DNA of 62,000 nucleotides from positions 1 through 62,000 of the forward strand of contig MNCI01028947.1 in assembly GCA_015680685.1 (NCBI GenBank). Direction: 5' to 3'. The notes beneath the pieces are model-generated. The model had not been told where the DNA came from. It did no database searches and was given only the letters and a program-made list of their open reading frames with translations. Positions 1 through 9,253 of the stretch are shown in pieces. Positions within the stretch are counted from its first letter, which is position 1; every line of letters starts with the position of its first letter. The stretch comes from Gnetum montanum. Taxonomy: Eukaryota > Streptophyta > Gnetopsida > Gnetales > Gnetaceae. Made by a program: the position numbers and the translations under genes.

Positions 1-190
1 CTAGCACAGCTTTGTCCCTGGGTTATGACGTGAAACTGACATTCATAGCATGGTCTGCTGAGACCATAAACCAGCCTGACCATCGTCCGCTACGACGAAA
101 AACTAGCACTCCTCGGTCTACCCGGACTTTAAACTGGGACCATGGTCTGCTGAGACTTAAAACCGGTAGCGGCAGTCTCCCAAGACTTAA
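1..190 (+). repeat. Truncated array of short hairpin units (LTR1 copy)
   Basis: Right-hand part of the array seen in full at 3911-4354. Each unit has a 4-6 bp inverted repeat, such as TGGTCT/AGACCA or AGTCT/AGACT, around a 4-6 base loop, usually followed by a taaaactgg-like tail. The window begins inside the array. Confidence 0.7.
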
Positions 191-1340
191 AACTGGGATG
201 TAGAGAGCGTCACCATGTTCAAGCGAGCGTGATCATTCGTGTACAGCGGCACAGCAAACGGGATGGGATACTGAGACAGTCCCAGTATCGCCACCTCATC
301 GGCACCTTACTGATTCCTCGGACAAGCAAAGAGGCATCTTACTGATCCCTCGGAGATGCCGCCACCGCACCCATGGCAGTGGTGGTACCTTTGGGAGTTT
401 AGCCTCGCCAGCTGGAGCTCCGACGAAATCCTTGTCGGCAACGACCTCGGAATCCTCGCCAATCATCGCTATCAGACGCCAGCCTCACAAATTCATCTGG
501 CCGGTTCCTGGTGCAGCCAGCAAGCTGCACTGTGTCTGATGTCACTTGGCGAAGGTATGCAGCGCCGATCGTCAGGATTGGCGGCTCCGCCCGAGTGCTC
601 CGGCCCCTTTCTTTACAGCTCATGCGCTCGACCCAACATCAGACAACATTGGTTCCAAGAACCTCGCCTTTTGCCCATAAGCAATGGCGTCCTTTGTTTC
701 CTTTTGTGGTTGCAGGTTGCTTAACTTGGAGGATGTCATTCAAAGGTGCGTCCATCTGAGCGGCGAAGTACAACAGCGTGCTGAAATGGCTGCTCAGGTT
801 TGCCCACCCACTCAGCTTTGCACATTTCTTCCCGACACGCGTCTAACCTTAATCCTTGTTCCCTTCTTCCCCACCACCCAGTTCCCATACGCAGCATGCA
901 CATACGCAAATCTTCGTTTTCCGTACTCACGCTAGCAGAGACATCGCAAAAATGATGCGCAATGCTCCTTTTTGCACGCATTCCTACTACAATTTGTAAC
1001 AGAGATATCTCAGATTGACGCGCTACGCTCGTCTGAAAGCATTCCTGTTGACATAAATAAACACACCGTTTGCATCTTCCACGAACCTGTTTTCAGTTAC
1101 ACCCTTCTACCTTTCATACTCGCCAGCCTTCCTTTCACATAAACAGAGCAACACTTGAGTAGTCATGGATGCATGTTGTTCTTGCTTCTACCAATCCGGT
1201 GTTTCGCATTTTTTGTCGACGTTTTTCGGGTAAGCCCTCTAACCGTCAACAAAGAGGGGCCATTGAAACACCGTGAAAATTACGGGTCGGCCTCAGGCGA
1301 AGATTCGTAATTTGAGCGAGAACACGCCTCAAATCTATCT

Positions 1341-1580
1341 AAGGACAAGTTTACGCTCCATCACGCGCGGCAGCGTAATGCGCATAATAGTCTCCAAGGC
1401 AGTTAAAGGCAGATTTGTTCAAGGACAAGTTTACGCTCCATCATGCGCGGCAGCGTAATGAGCGTAATAAGCTCCAAGACAGTTAAAGACGAATTTGTTC
1501 AAGGACAAGTTTACGCTCCATCACGCACGGCAGTGTAATGAGCGTAATAAGCTCCAGGACGGTTAAGCAAAATCCATAGA
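1341..1580 (+). repeat. Three tandem 80-bp repeats in the LTR
   Basis: The word AAGGACAAGTTTACGCTCCA starts at 1341, 1421 and 1501, giving an exact 80-bp period. Each unit holds a palindrome (TTACGCT ... AGCGTAA or a close variant). The right LTR has only one recognisable unit, near 5495-5545, so the array expanded or contracted after the LTRs were formed. Confidence 0.85.
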
Positions 1581-1689
1581 AACACGACGGGTTGGCACTT
1601 ATTCTCGCAACGCTTAAGCAACTGATCTTTACGCACGTTACGTGGTGATGCGTGCTCGTGCGTAGGTCAGAATACAAGCACGCGCTCGG

Positions 1690-1949
1690 TACGCTTCGTC
1701 ACGCACAGCTGCGTGATGAGCGTAAGTTACACTTTGATTACACTCCACCGCGCGTAGCTGCGTGGAGAGTGTATGTTACATTTACGCTGCGTCACGCACA
1801 GTTGCGTGATGAGCGTAAGCGCGTTGTTGTTACACCTAGGTTGCGCTCATACACGCAACACAACGCGAATGAGCGCAAACGCAGCCGAGACACGCCTATC
1901 ATGGGCCTGCTCTTTACACGCACAGCACGCAAACGAGCGTGTTGTGCGT
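1690..1949. promoter_or_regulatory. Cluster of long palindromes upstream of the LTR TATA box
   Basis: Five large inverted repeats lie at about 1690-1724, 1739-1773, 1782-1818, 1841-1878 and 1918-1949. The 1841-1850 arm (TTGCGCTCAT) is perfectly complementary to 1869-1878. The 1918-1930 arm pairs over 13 bp with 1937-1949, with one G-T pair. They end about 85 bp before the TATA box. Their position fits U3 enhancer or operator-like sites, or structured RNA in the 3' copy of U3. Function is inferred. Confidence 0.65.
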
Positions 1950-2033
1950 AGTCGCAGTTCGACTTAAAAGAATCGCGTCGACGGGATCCGCGACATTCGG
2001 GCCCACATCATCAGGGTTGCGCGTGTCGCGGCC

Positions 2034-2041
2034 TATAAATA
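2034..2041 (+). promoter_or_regulatory. TATA box of the left LTR
   Basis: TATAAATA followed by CCCC. The same box with the same flanks occurs at 6157-6164 in the right LTR. It lies downstream of the palindrome cluster, as expected for a U3 promoter. Confidence 0.7.
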
Positions 2042-2866
2042 CCCCGGCTGACGAATTTACAAAAAGAAAAGGGGAGATCCAGGGGGAGTTAGCAGTTGAC
2101 AAGTTAACAAACCAGAGCACCAGAGCACTTATCGCTTTTTGTTGGCAGCAGATCAAGAGGACAAGAGCATTTTCTGAGCAAGGGAACACTTATCGCCTTG
2201 AACAGAGAAACAAGAGCAACCTTTGGTAATCGCTGCAAACACCATCCTTTAGCAGAAACAGAACACAGCACGCCTGAGCCCTAACAGCAGATCTACCCGA
2301 AGCAAAGAAGCAGAACGGGAATTGCGGAGTCGTCTCGCCCAGTTAGCAGGTTCTATCGTTCAAAAGATCGACAGACTTCAGAGCTTGACCATTCCTGCAC
2401 CTAAGCTTTGGGCCTACAAGGTAGATCAGACTTCTGTCCAGACAGTTTTCTTGTTGTTTTGTGCTCATTTTGTATCCAGTTGTTGGGGGTTTTCTCCCAT
2501 TGTAACGTAATATACACACAAGCATACATCCGATCCAGCATTGAAACATAGATCTTTGATCTTTGCGACGTACACGTTTTTTTTCTCCCGATTAGCATCT
2601 TTTCGGCGTTTTGGCGTTATCTTCGTAGCGATCCATCTACGTCGTTGTCTTCCCGTTTTACAATCTCTCGCACCAAATCACGGCACGCAAAAACTCATAA
2701 TCGTCATTGCTTTTACTGACCCGTAAGTCCCTGTCTGATCAACAAGACCGTTCAGGGCACCGCGGATTCGTTTTTCCAGCTTAGCCCTCACGCGGATCCG
2801 TGGTTAAAGCTGTGTACACGGAATCTCGGTCGGTATTTCCAGCTGCCGACGTTTTCCGTCATTACA

Positions 2867-2968
2867 GAGACTGCCTGACGAAGGTCAAAACCTGTGACAC
2901 GTGTCAACGGCACGCAAANACTGCCTGACGAAGGTCAAAACCTGTGACACGTGTCAACGACACGCAAA
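2867..2968. other. Suspicious junction: 49-bp duplication around a single N
   Basis: The LTR end is followed at once by integrase zinc-finger coding sequence. A 49-base stretch (2870-2918) repeats at 2920-2968 with one difference, and the two copies are separated only by the N at 2919. This looks like two contigs abutted without merging their overlap. The missing primer site, gag, protease, reverse transcriptase and RNase H may therefore be an assembly loss rather than a biological deletion. Confidence 0.7.
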
Positions 2969-3872
2969 CCTTATCCACGTGTCACCCACAGAATTGCACA
3001 CGACACAGATAACATGGCCATTCCAACGATGGGGACTGGACATCATAGGACCCATCACGCCAAAATCTTCTGCAGGGCATAGTTTCATCATTACCGCTAT
3101 TGAGTACTTTACGAAGTGGGTAGAAGCTATTCCTCTGCGGAAAATCACATCTCAACAGGTTTGCCATTTTATCTTGGACAATATCGTAACCCGATTTGGC
3201 CTCCCGATGACTATTGTGACCGACAATGGACCACAATTTAGTAGCACGGATACCAAATCCTTCTCTGACCACCTAGGCATCAAGCAATCTTTTTCCTCTC
3301 CTTACTACCCGCAGGCAAATGGTCAAGCTGAAGCATCTAACAAGATAATCATCAATTTGCTCAAGAAAATGCTCGACGGCAACAAAAGGCGGTGGCACGA
3401 ACAGATCCTCTATGTGCTATGGGCATATCGTACTACGTGTAGGACAGCTACAGGCAGTACGCCCTATAGCCTGGTTTATGGATCTGAGGCGGTGCTACCT
3501 CTCGAATTGCAAATTCCTTCTCTGAGAATGGTTCTGTCCACCATTATAAATGAGGCTCAACACACCGAAGCTCGGATAATGGATTTGGAGTCATTAGAAG
3601 AGAAGCGGATACAGGCTCTTGAGGCAATTGAGAAATATCAGGATAAGCAGAGACAAAAGCATCATCATAATCTTCAGCAGCGTCCGATCAAGAAAGGAGA
3701 CCTGGTTCTCAAGGCTGTGCGTGAACCAGTAGGCAAGTTCTCTGCAAACTGGGAAGGCCCTTTCTTGGTAACCAACGCATACAGCAACGGAGCGTTCAAA
3801 CTGGCAGACGTCAACGGCAACGAGTTGGCAAATCCTGTGAATCATGTGTATCTAAAGCGGTACTTCATCTAA
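2922..3872 (+). CDS. Ty3/gypsy (Tat-like) integrase, N-terminally truncated
   Basis: This is the C-terminal end of a retrotransposon polyprotein; integrase inserts the element cDNA into host chromosomes. After the second half of the HHCC zinc finger (CDTCQRH) comes the catalytic core with GLDIIGPI (first Asp), TDNGPQFSS (second Asp) and QANGQAEASN (Glu). Exactly 35 residues separate the second Asp from the Glu, the DD35E spacing. The core ends in the WAYRTT...TPYSLVYG block typical of plant Tat and Athila integrases. A C-terminal GPF-type module (WEGPFLV) follows, and the protein stops at LKRYFI. The frame is open for about 315 codons with no stop, so this part is well preserved. The true upstream coding sequence is missing (see junction at 2919); the frame start at 2901 is not a real start codon. 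Confidence 0.93.
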   Translation, partial: CLTKVKTCDTCQRHANLIHVSPTELHTTQITWPFQRWGLDIIGPITPKSSAGHSFIITAIEYFTKWVEAIPLRKITSQQVCHFILDNIVTRFGLPMTIVTDNGPQFSSTDTKSFSDHLGIKQSFSSPYYPQANGQAEASNKIIINLLKKMLDGNKRRWHEQILYVLWAYRTTCRTATGSTPYSLVYGSEAVLPLELQIPSLRMVLSTIINEAQHTEARIMDLESLEEKRIQALEAIEKYQDKQRQKHHHNLQQRPIKKGDLVLKAVREPVGKFSANWEGPFLVTNAYSNGAFKLADVNGNELANPVNHVYLKRYFI

Positions 3873-3910
3873 CATGCAACGAAGGTGTCGACAGCAGGTA
3901 TGGCGCCCAG

Positions 3911-4354
3911 CGTCCGCTACGACGTTAAACTGGCGCCGAACGTCCGCTACGACGTAAAACTGGCATTGACCGTCCGCTACGACGTAAAACTGGCATGCCT
4001 TGCACGCGTCCGCCACGACGCTAAACTGGTACTTGGTGACCGTCCGCTACGACGTAAAACTGGCAAAGTTGTACAGGTCCGCCAAGACGAAAAACTGGCA
4101 TCTTTTGCACGCGTCCGCCACGACGCTAAACTGGCACAGGTACGTAGCCGTCTGCTGAGACGTAAAACTAGCACAGCTTTGTCCCTGGGTCATGACATAA
4201 AACTGACATCCACAGCATGGTCTGCTGAGACCATAAACCAGCCTTACCACCGTCCGCTACGACGTAAAACTAGCGTTTCTCGGTCTGCCCGGACTTTAAA
4301 CTGGGACCATGATCTGCTGAGACTTAAAATCAGTAACGGTAGTCTCCCAAGACT
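3911..4354 (+). repeat. Array of about 13 short hairpin units between integrase and LTR body
   Basis: Hairpins occur at about 3911, 3941, 3971, 4007, 4041, 4077, 4112, 4149, 4218, 4251, 4283, 4311 (broken stem) and 4341. Typical units are CGTCCGCTACGACG, CGTCTGCTGAGACG and AGTCTCCCAAGACT, each followed by a taaaactgg-like tail, every 30-40 bases. The array crosses into sequence shared with the left LTR, so at least its right part belongs to the LTR. Tandem repeats before the 3' LTR are known in Tat/Ogre-type elements. Conservation of the stems is discussed in the findings. Confidence 0.8.
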
Positions 4355-5505
4355 TAAAACTGGGATGTACAGACCGCTACCATGTTCAAGCGAGCGTGAT
4401 CATTCTTGTACAGCGGCACAGCAGACGGGGTGGGATACTGAGAGAGTCCCAGTGTCGCCACCCCACTGGCATCCTACTGATTCCTCGGTTAAGCAAAGAG
4501 GCATCTTACTGATCCCTCGGAGATGCCGCCACCGCACCCATGGCAGTGGTGGTACCTCTGGGAGTTTAGCCTCGCCAGCTGGAGCTCCGACGAAATCCTT
4601 GTCGGCAACGGCCTCGGGAATCCTCGCCAATCATCGCTATCGGACGCCGGCCTCGCAGATTCATCTGGCCGGTTCCTGGTGCAGCCAGCAAGCTGCACTG
4701 TGTCTAATGTCACTTGGTGAAGGTATGCAGCGCCGATCGTCAGGATTGGCGGCTCCGCCCGAGTGCTCCGGTCCCTTCTTTACAGCTCATGCGCTCTACC
4801 ACACATCAAACGGCGTTTGTTTCCAGCATCTCGCCTTTTGTTCATGAGCAATGGTGTCCTCTACTTTCTTTCGTGGTTGCAGGTTCCCTGCCTTGGAGGA
4901 TGCCGTCCAAAGGTGCGATCCATCTGAGCGGTAAAGTACAACAGCGCGTTGAAATGGCTGCTCAGGTTTGCCTAACCACTTAGCCTCACACAGTCTTACC
5001 CTTATCTCTTGCTTCCTTCCTCCCCACCACCCAATTCCCATACGCAACATCTACATACGCAAGTATTCATTTTCCACACACGCTAGCAGAGATATCGCAG
5101 AAAGTGATGCGTAACGCTCCTTTCGCACGCATTCCTGCTACAATTTGTAACAGAGACATCTCAGATTGACGCGCTACGCTCGTCTGAAAGCATTCCTGTT
5201 GACATGAATAAACGTACATTTCGCATCTTCCCCGAACCTGTTTCCAGTTACATCCCGTTATCTCCTTTACCCGTCAAGTCTTCCTCTTTCACGTGGACAG
5301 AGCCACGATTGAGTAGCCATGGATAACCGCTGTTCTTGCTTCTACCAATCCGGTGTTTCGCATTCTTTGTCGACGTCCTTCGGGCACGCCCTCTAACCGT
5401 CAACAAAGAGGGGCCATTGAAACACCGTGAAAATTACGAGTCGGCCTCAGGCAAAGATTCGCAATTCCAGCAAAAACGCGCATCAGATTGGTTCAAAGGA
5501 TGGGT

Positions 5506-6058
5506 TTACGCTCTATTACGCACGGCAGCGTAATGAGCATAATAAGCTTCAAGACAGTCGTAGGCAGAATTCAGAAAAGCACAACAGGTTGGCATTTTTT
5601 CTTGCAGTTCATGCATAACTTGCCTTTACGCTCGCTACGCGGCAGTGCGTACCATGGCGTATGTTGTCAAGTTGTACATTGCTTATACGCTTCATTACGC
5701 GCAGGTGCGTAGTGAGCGTAATTTGTACATTGTTACGCTTCATCACGCGCAGTTGCGTAGTGAGCGTAAACCACGCCTTGTTTACGCTTCATCACGCGNT
5801 CACGCGCAGCTGCATAGCGAGCGTAAACCACGCCTTGTTTACACTTCATCACGCGCAGCTGCGTAGCGAGCGTGAACTACGCATTATTTACGCATTCATT
5901 ACGCACAGTCGGGTAGAGAGCTTATGGCTTTTACTCCAGATTACGCTCATACACGCAACGCAACGCAAATGAGTGTAATACTGCCTGAATGCAGCCTAAA
6001 GTACGCTCAGCATATGCCTACTCTTCACATGCACAACACGCAAACAAGCGTGTTGTGC
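5506..6058. promoter_or_regulatory. Palindrome cluster upstream of the TATA box (right LTR)
   Basis: Palindromes lie at about 5506-5542, 5686-5720, 5733-5769, 5782-5826 (contains N5799), 5839-5876, 5941-5978 and 6031-6058. Most share the layout TTACGCTTCATCACGC ... GCGTAGTGAGCGTAA. The 5941/5978 pair keeps the 18-base loop of its left-LTR partner while arm bases differ in paired fashion. The cluster ends about 100 bp before the TATA box. Confidence 0.65.
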
Positions 6059-6156
6059 GTAGTCACAGTCTGACTTAAAAGATCATGCCAGCAGGGCCCG
6101 TAATATCCGGAACCCACATCATCAAGGTTGCGCCTTCTCCGCGAAGTGTCGCAGCC

Positions 6157-6164
6157 TATAAATA
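6157..6164 (+). promoter_or_regulatory. TATA box of the right LTR
   Basis: TATAAATACCCC, the same context as at 2034. Confidence 0.7.
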
Positions 6165-6882
6165 CCCCAGTTGACAAAGATACTAGGACGGTGGGCAAAA
6201 TTTCAGTTGGTTGGCAAAATCAGAGAAGCAGAAGCATATTTCTGAGCACCAGAGCACTTAGCACTTTGGAGCAGAAATACAGAGAACAGCGCTTTGGCAA
6301 TCCTTGGCATCATCACCTTACAGCCGAAACAAAGTACAGTTCTTGAGCACCGGTGACAGGAGTAATCGTTCTGCTGAAAAGACTCTATCAATCAGAAGCA
6401 ATTGATCGGTAGACGTCAAAAGCTTGGCCCGCCTTGCATTTCAGCTTAGCCCACAAGGTAGATCGGACTTCTGTTTAGACCGTTTTGCTTGTTCATTTGT
6501 GCCTGTTTCATATCTTGTAATCGGGGATTCCCCTAGTGTAATCTTTCATACGGAATATATACATTTAAGTCAGAGCGCAGATCTTGAAGTTACGTGCTTC
6601 TCTTGTGCCCGCCTCCGATCATCGCGTTTAGCATTACCTTTGTCGCAATTTATTTTACATCGCTTTCTCCTTGCTTTACGACGCCTCGAGTCAGATCGCA
6701 TTCTTTTACGCACGTTGCATTGTTTTACTGACCCGTAAGTCCCTGTCTGATCGACAAGACCGTTCAGGGCGCAGCGGATTCGTTTTTTTCCAGCATAGCC
6801 CTCGCGAGGATCCGTGGCTAAAACTGTGTACGCCGGGGATTCGATCGGTATTTTCCAGCTGCCGACGTTTTCCGTCATTACA

Positions 6883-7339
6883 GTTAACAACAGGAATAAT
6901 AAATGATGATAAAAAAATTTTTAACTAATAAAACAATAAATAACAATAACAATTAACAATAATAATTGAACAATTAAAACTAAGTGAATGTTGCAATGAT
7001 GAAGTAATCTCGATCTTTTTTTCCGGTCAGGTGCGCGTCCAAGTATGTCACACTCGAATAAAGGTGTCGTACAATTACAAGCATCACATTGCAAGCATAC
7101 ACTTGGAAAATATTCTAACTCTTGCAGGAACAAACTGCAAGAGTCTGGCTACAACTAATTCCTAAGATACCTAGGTGTGGCGAAGGGCCACTTATTTATA
7201 GGCTAAAATAGGCTTTGCGTAAACAGGGCCACGTCGACGCATGGTAGGATGCATTGACGGGGCCACATCGAAGCAGCCGCGTATACAGGGCCTCGTATAT
7301 GTGGCCTAGTCGACGCATCGACTACTTAGTGCTTCATCA
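6883..7339 (-). mobile_element. Part of the 3' LTR of element A
   Basis: On the minus strand this starts TGATGAAGC at 7339 and closely matches 13439-13880, including the TATA box at 7193-7200 (minus). The rest of the LTR lies left of the Tat-like insertion, outside the window. Confidence 0.8.
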
Positions 7340-7352
7340 TACCCCCACGACT
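7340..7352 (-). promoter_or_regulatory. Polypurine tract of element A
   Basis: The minus strand reads GTGGGGGTA directly before the LTR start TGATGAAG. This is the expected place and composition for plus-strand DNA priming. Confidence 0.6.
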
Positions 7353-9253
7353 AAATAACAACTCATCCTTGAGTCAAAGAAAGTGAGGAACAAGCTCAAT
7401 TGAATACAAAGTGGATAGGTATGGGATTATTGACTGACTAGAAATTTATTCATGTTGTAGTGGAGAATTAAACAAAATTTGGACACAGATACAAAAAACA
7501 AAACTTGTGGAACTCATGGGGTTCCCGGTAGTGGTGGCTTCTCCATGGGTGCCTTTCTTTTGTTTTGTGTATCAGGCTTCTGAGATTGATACCATTGAAG
7601 AAGCACCTGACGTTTCTCCTCTTCTATTTGAGGATTATGAGCCATCCATGCTGATGTTCCAATATTTGATGGAGTCGGCACTTTTCATGGACATGATAGC
7701 TGCGGGAACACTTGTTTGGCTTGGACATGCCATGTCACAAATAGCTGTCGTTCCTCTTCATAGGCTCGGGCCCTGACCTCTCCTCCCTTTACTTGGATAG
7801 ATTATGCAGTAACAGAAGTTTCATGATGGATGCTGAATGATTGCCTTCTACTCTGCATGTTCTACATGAGGTCCTTGGCCTCTGCCTCCCCCAGGTCATT
7901 CAGTTGCACCTTGAGAAGGTCCTCCTTGTTGTCTTCTTTTAGGGGCCATCTATAATCACACAAAGATCAATTGTTAGTAAGGTTATTGAAAAAAGTTCAA
8001 TGATTTCATACCTTACTCATTACCTTTAATAAATGTTGCATTCTTTACTCAGTGTGATTTTAGAATTAGAAATTTTTCAAGGAAGTTTCCCTAACAGTTT
8101 AATGTTAGACGTGGTTTTGAGGAACGTTTGATAAAATGATGACAAAGGAAAGAATAGATTTGGCAATGGAATACTCGGAGGGTATAAGATGATGTGGTGG
8201 TGTGCAACAAGTACAAATTACAAAAGTCACGCAAGTGGGTCCTCCTCAAAGTAGGTTCCAACCTATATGCCCTTGCGTAACCACACCTTAAGATGTCTGT
8301 AGGCACTAGAAGGGTTAAATGTAATCTATACCGATGCAACAAAACATATACATGTTAATACCATCATGATGAGGTATGAATTCAATGCTATACAAGACAC
8401 GAGTCACGAATACATGAATAGCGAGATGGAATGAATCGAAGAAGGGGTTGCAGAGATTGAGGCGTGAGGTAACTAACTCAGGGCACAATGAATCTTGAGT
8501 GTAGGGCATGATTAATGTGTCATTAGCCTGTTGTTCCAAAATCAAGACCAAGTCCATTTCTCTGATCAGTGACATCGTATTGTCTCATCCAATGATGGAC
8601 AACCATAAGAGCACCATGACAACAAGGCATACGATCACTTGGCGTTTTGTGCAAGGGAGGAGTGACTTGGAATTTCTTTGCGGCATACTTTTTGTTTGGC
8701 CGCATTGGCACACTCTCTTTTCCCTCTCTTTTTTTTTTTTTTTTTGCCTTTAATACTCTTACTCCCATTTTTCGTTAGATCTACAATGATCTTAGTACAA
8801 TCAAGCTTCATGATAGTACCTATAGATGTCACCAAAGAGAATCCACAAGTCCTCTTGATGTCACACCCTGGCCATTCCCTCTTAGTCCATCCTTCTTCGC
8901 TCTGGGAATAATGAGCACAAAATTACTTTAAGTTTTAATGATGTCAAGAATATCATTGTACCCAGAGTAGAACCTCTTATTAATAGAATGGTTGGGTGGA
9001 TGTGATGGGTTCGTTGTTCAAATAATTAGTCACATGAGACTTGATAGCATAGAACAACACCTCAACCAACGAGTCACATGAGTGTTTTATTCGTAGATGC
9101 GATTACTCATAAAAAGATAAAAAGAAAAAAGGATAAAATAATAAATTAAAATGTGAAAATTTGGAAAACAAAAAGTTGAAAAATTAAAGAAACATAAAAA
9201 CATTTATAAATTCTGTGTTGTTAGAATGGAGGATACCCCCCATAACTAAATGG
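7353..9253 (-). other. Interior of element A without recognised coding domains
   Basis: No retroviral protease, reverse transcriptase, RNase H or integrase motif was found on either strand. Short ORFs exist (for example one at 8523-8768 minus that is lysine-rich through a poly-A tract), but none has a motif I recognise. A poly-T run lies near 8730. Confidence 0.5.

Larger units (their letters stand above)
1..2866 (+). mobile_element. Left long LTR of a Tat-like Ty3/gypsy element (cut by window edge)
   Basis: Bases 1-2866 repeat at 4168-6882 with scattered substitutions and copy-number differences, and both copies stop being similar right after the same ATTACA end. Between them lies a Ty3/gypsy integrase reading frame, so these are the two LTRs of one element. 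The visible length (2.87 kb, left end missing) is long even for Tat elements, which are known for long LTRs. Recognisable parts in order: a small-hairpin array (1-190), a shared unique stretch, three 80-bp repeats, a cluster of long palindromes, a TATA box at 2034 and the presumed R/U5 region to 2866. The short ORFs inside it are not conserved as proteins between the two LTRs and I do not call them. Confidence 0.85.
4168..6882 (+). mobile_element. Right long LTR of the Tat-like element
   Basis: Matches 1-2866 throughout and ends in the same ATTACA. The sequence after 6882 (GTTAACAAC...) continues the LTR of the host element, as seen at 13439 onward, so 6882 is a real element boundary. The left edge of this LTR is uncertain, because the left copy is cut by the window; it could lie as far left as about 3892. 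It has fewer 80-bp units and more of the palindromes at 5686-5876 than the left copy. A single N at 5799 lies inside one palindrome. Confidence 0.85.

Noticed and set aside
3911-4354. CRISPR-like array (regularly spaced palindromic repeats)
   Set aside because: The DNA is plant nuclear, units vary, there are no unique equal-length spacers and no cas genes. It is a tandem repeat of a retrotransposon.
3885-4847. 320-codon open frame after the integrase
   Set aside because: It reads through the hairpin array and LTR. The related stretch in the left LTR is not conserved as protein, and the open frame comes from the repeat composition.
7507-7776. 89-codon plus-strand frame
   Set aside because: Lies antisense inside the interior of element A; no recognisable features.
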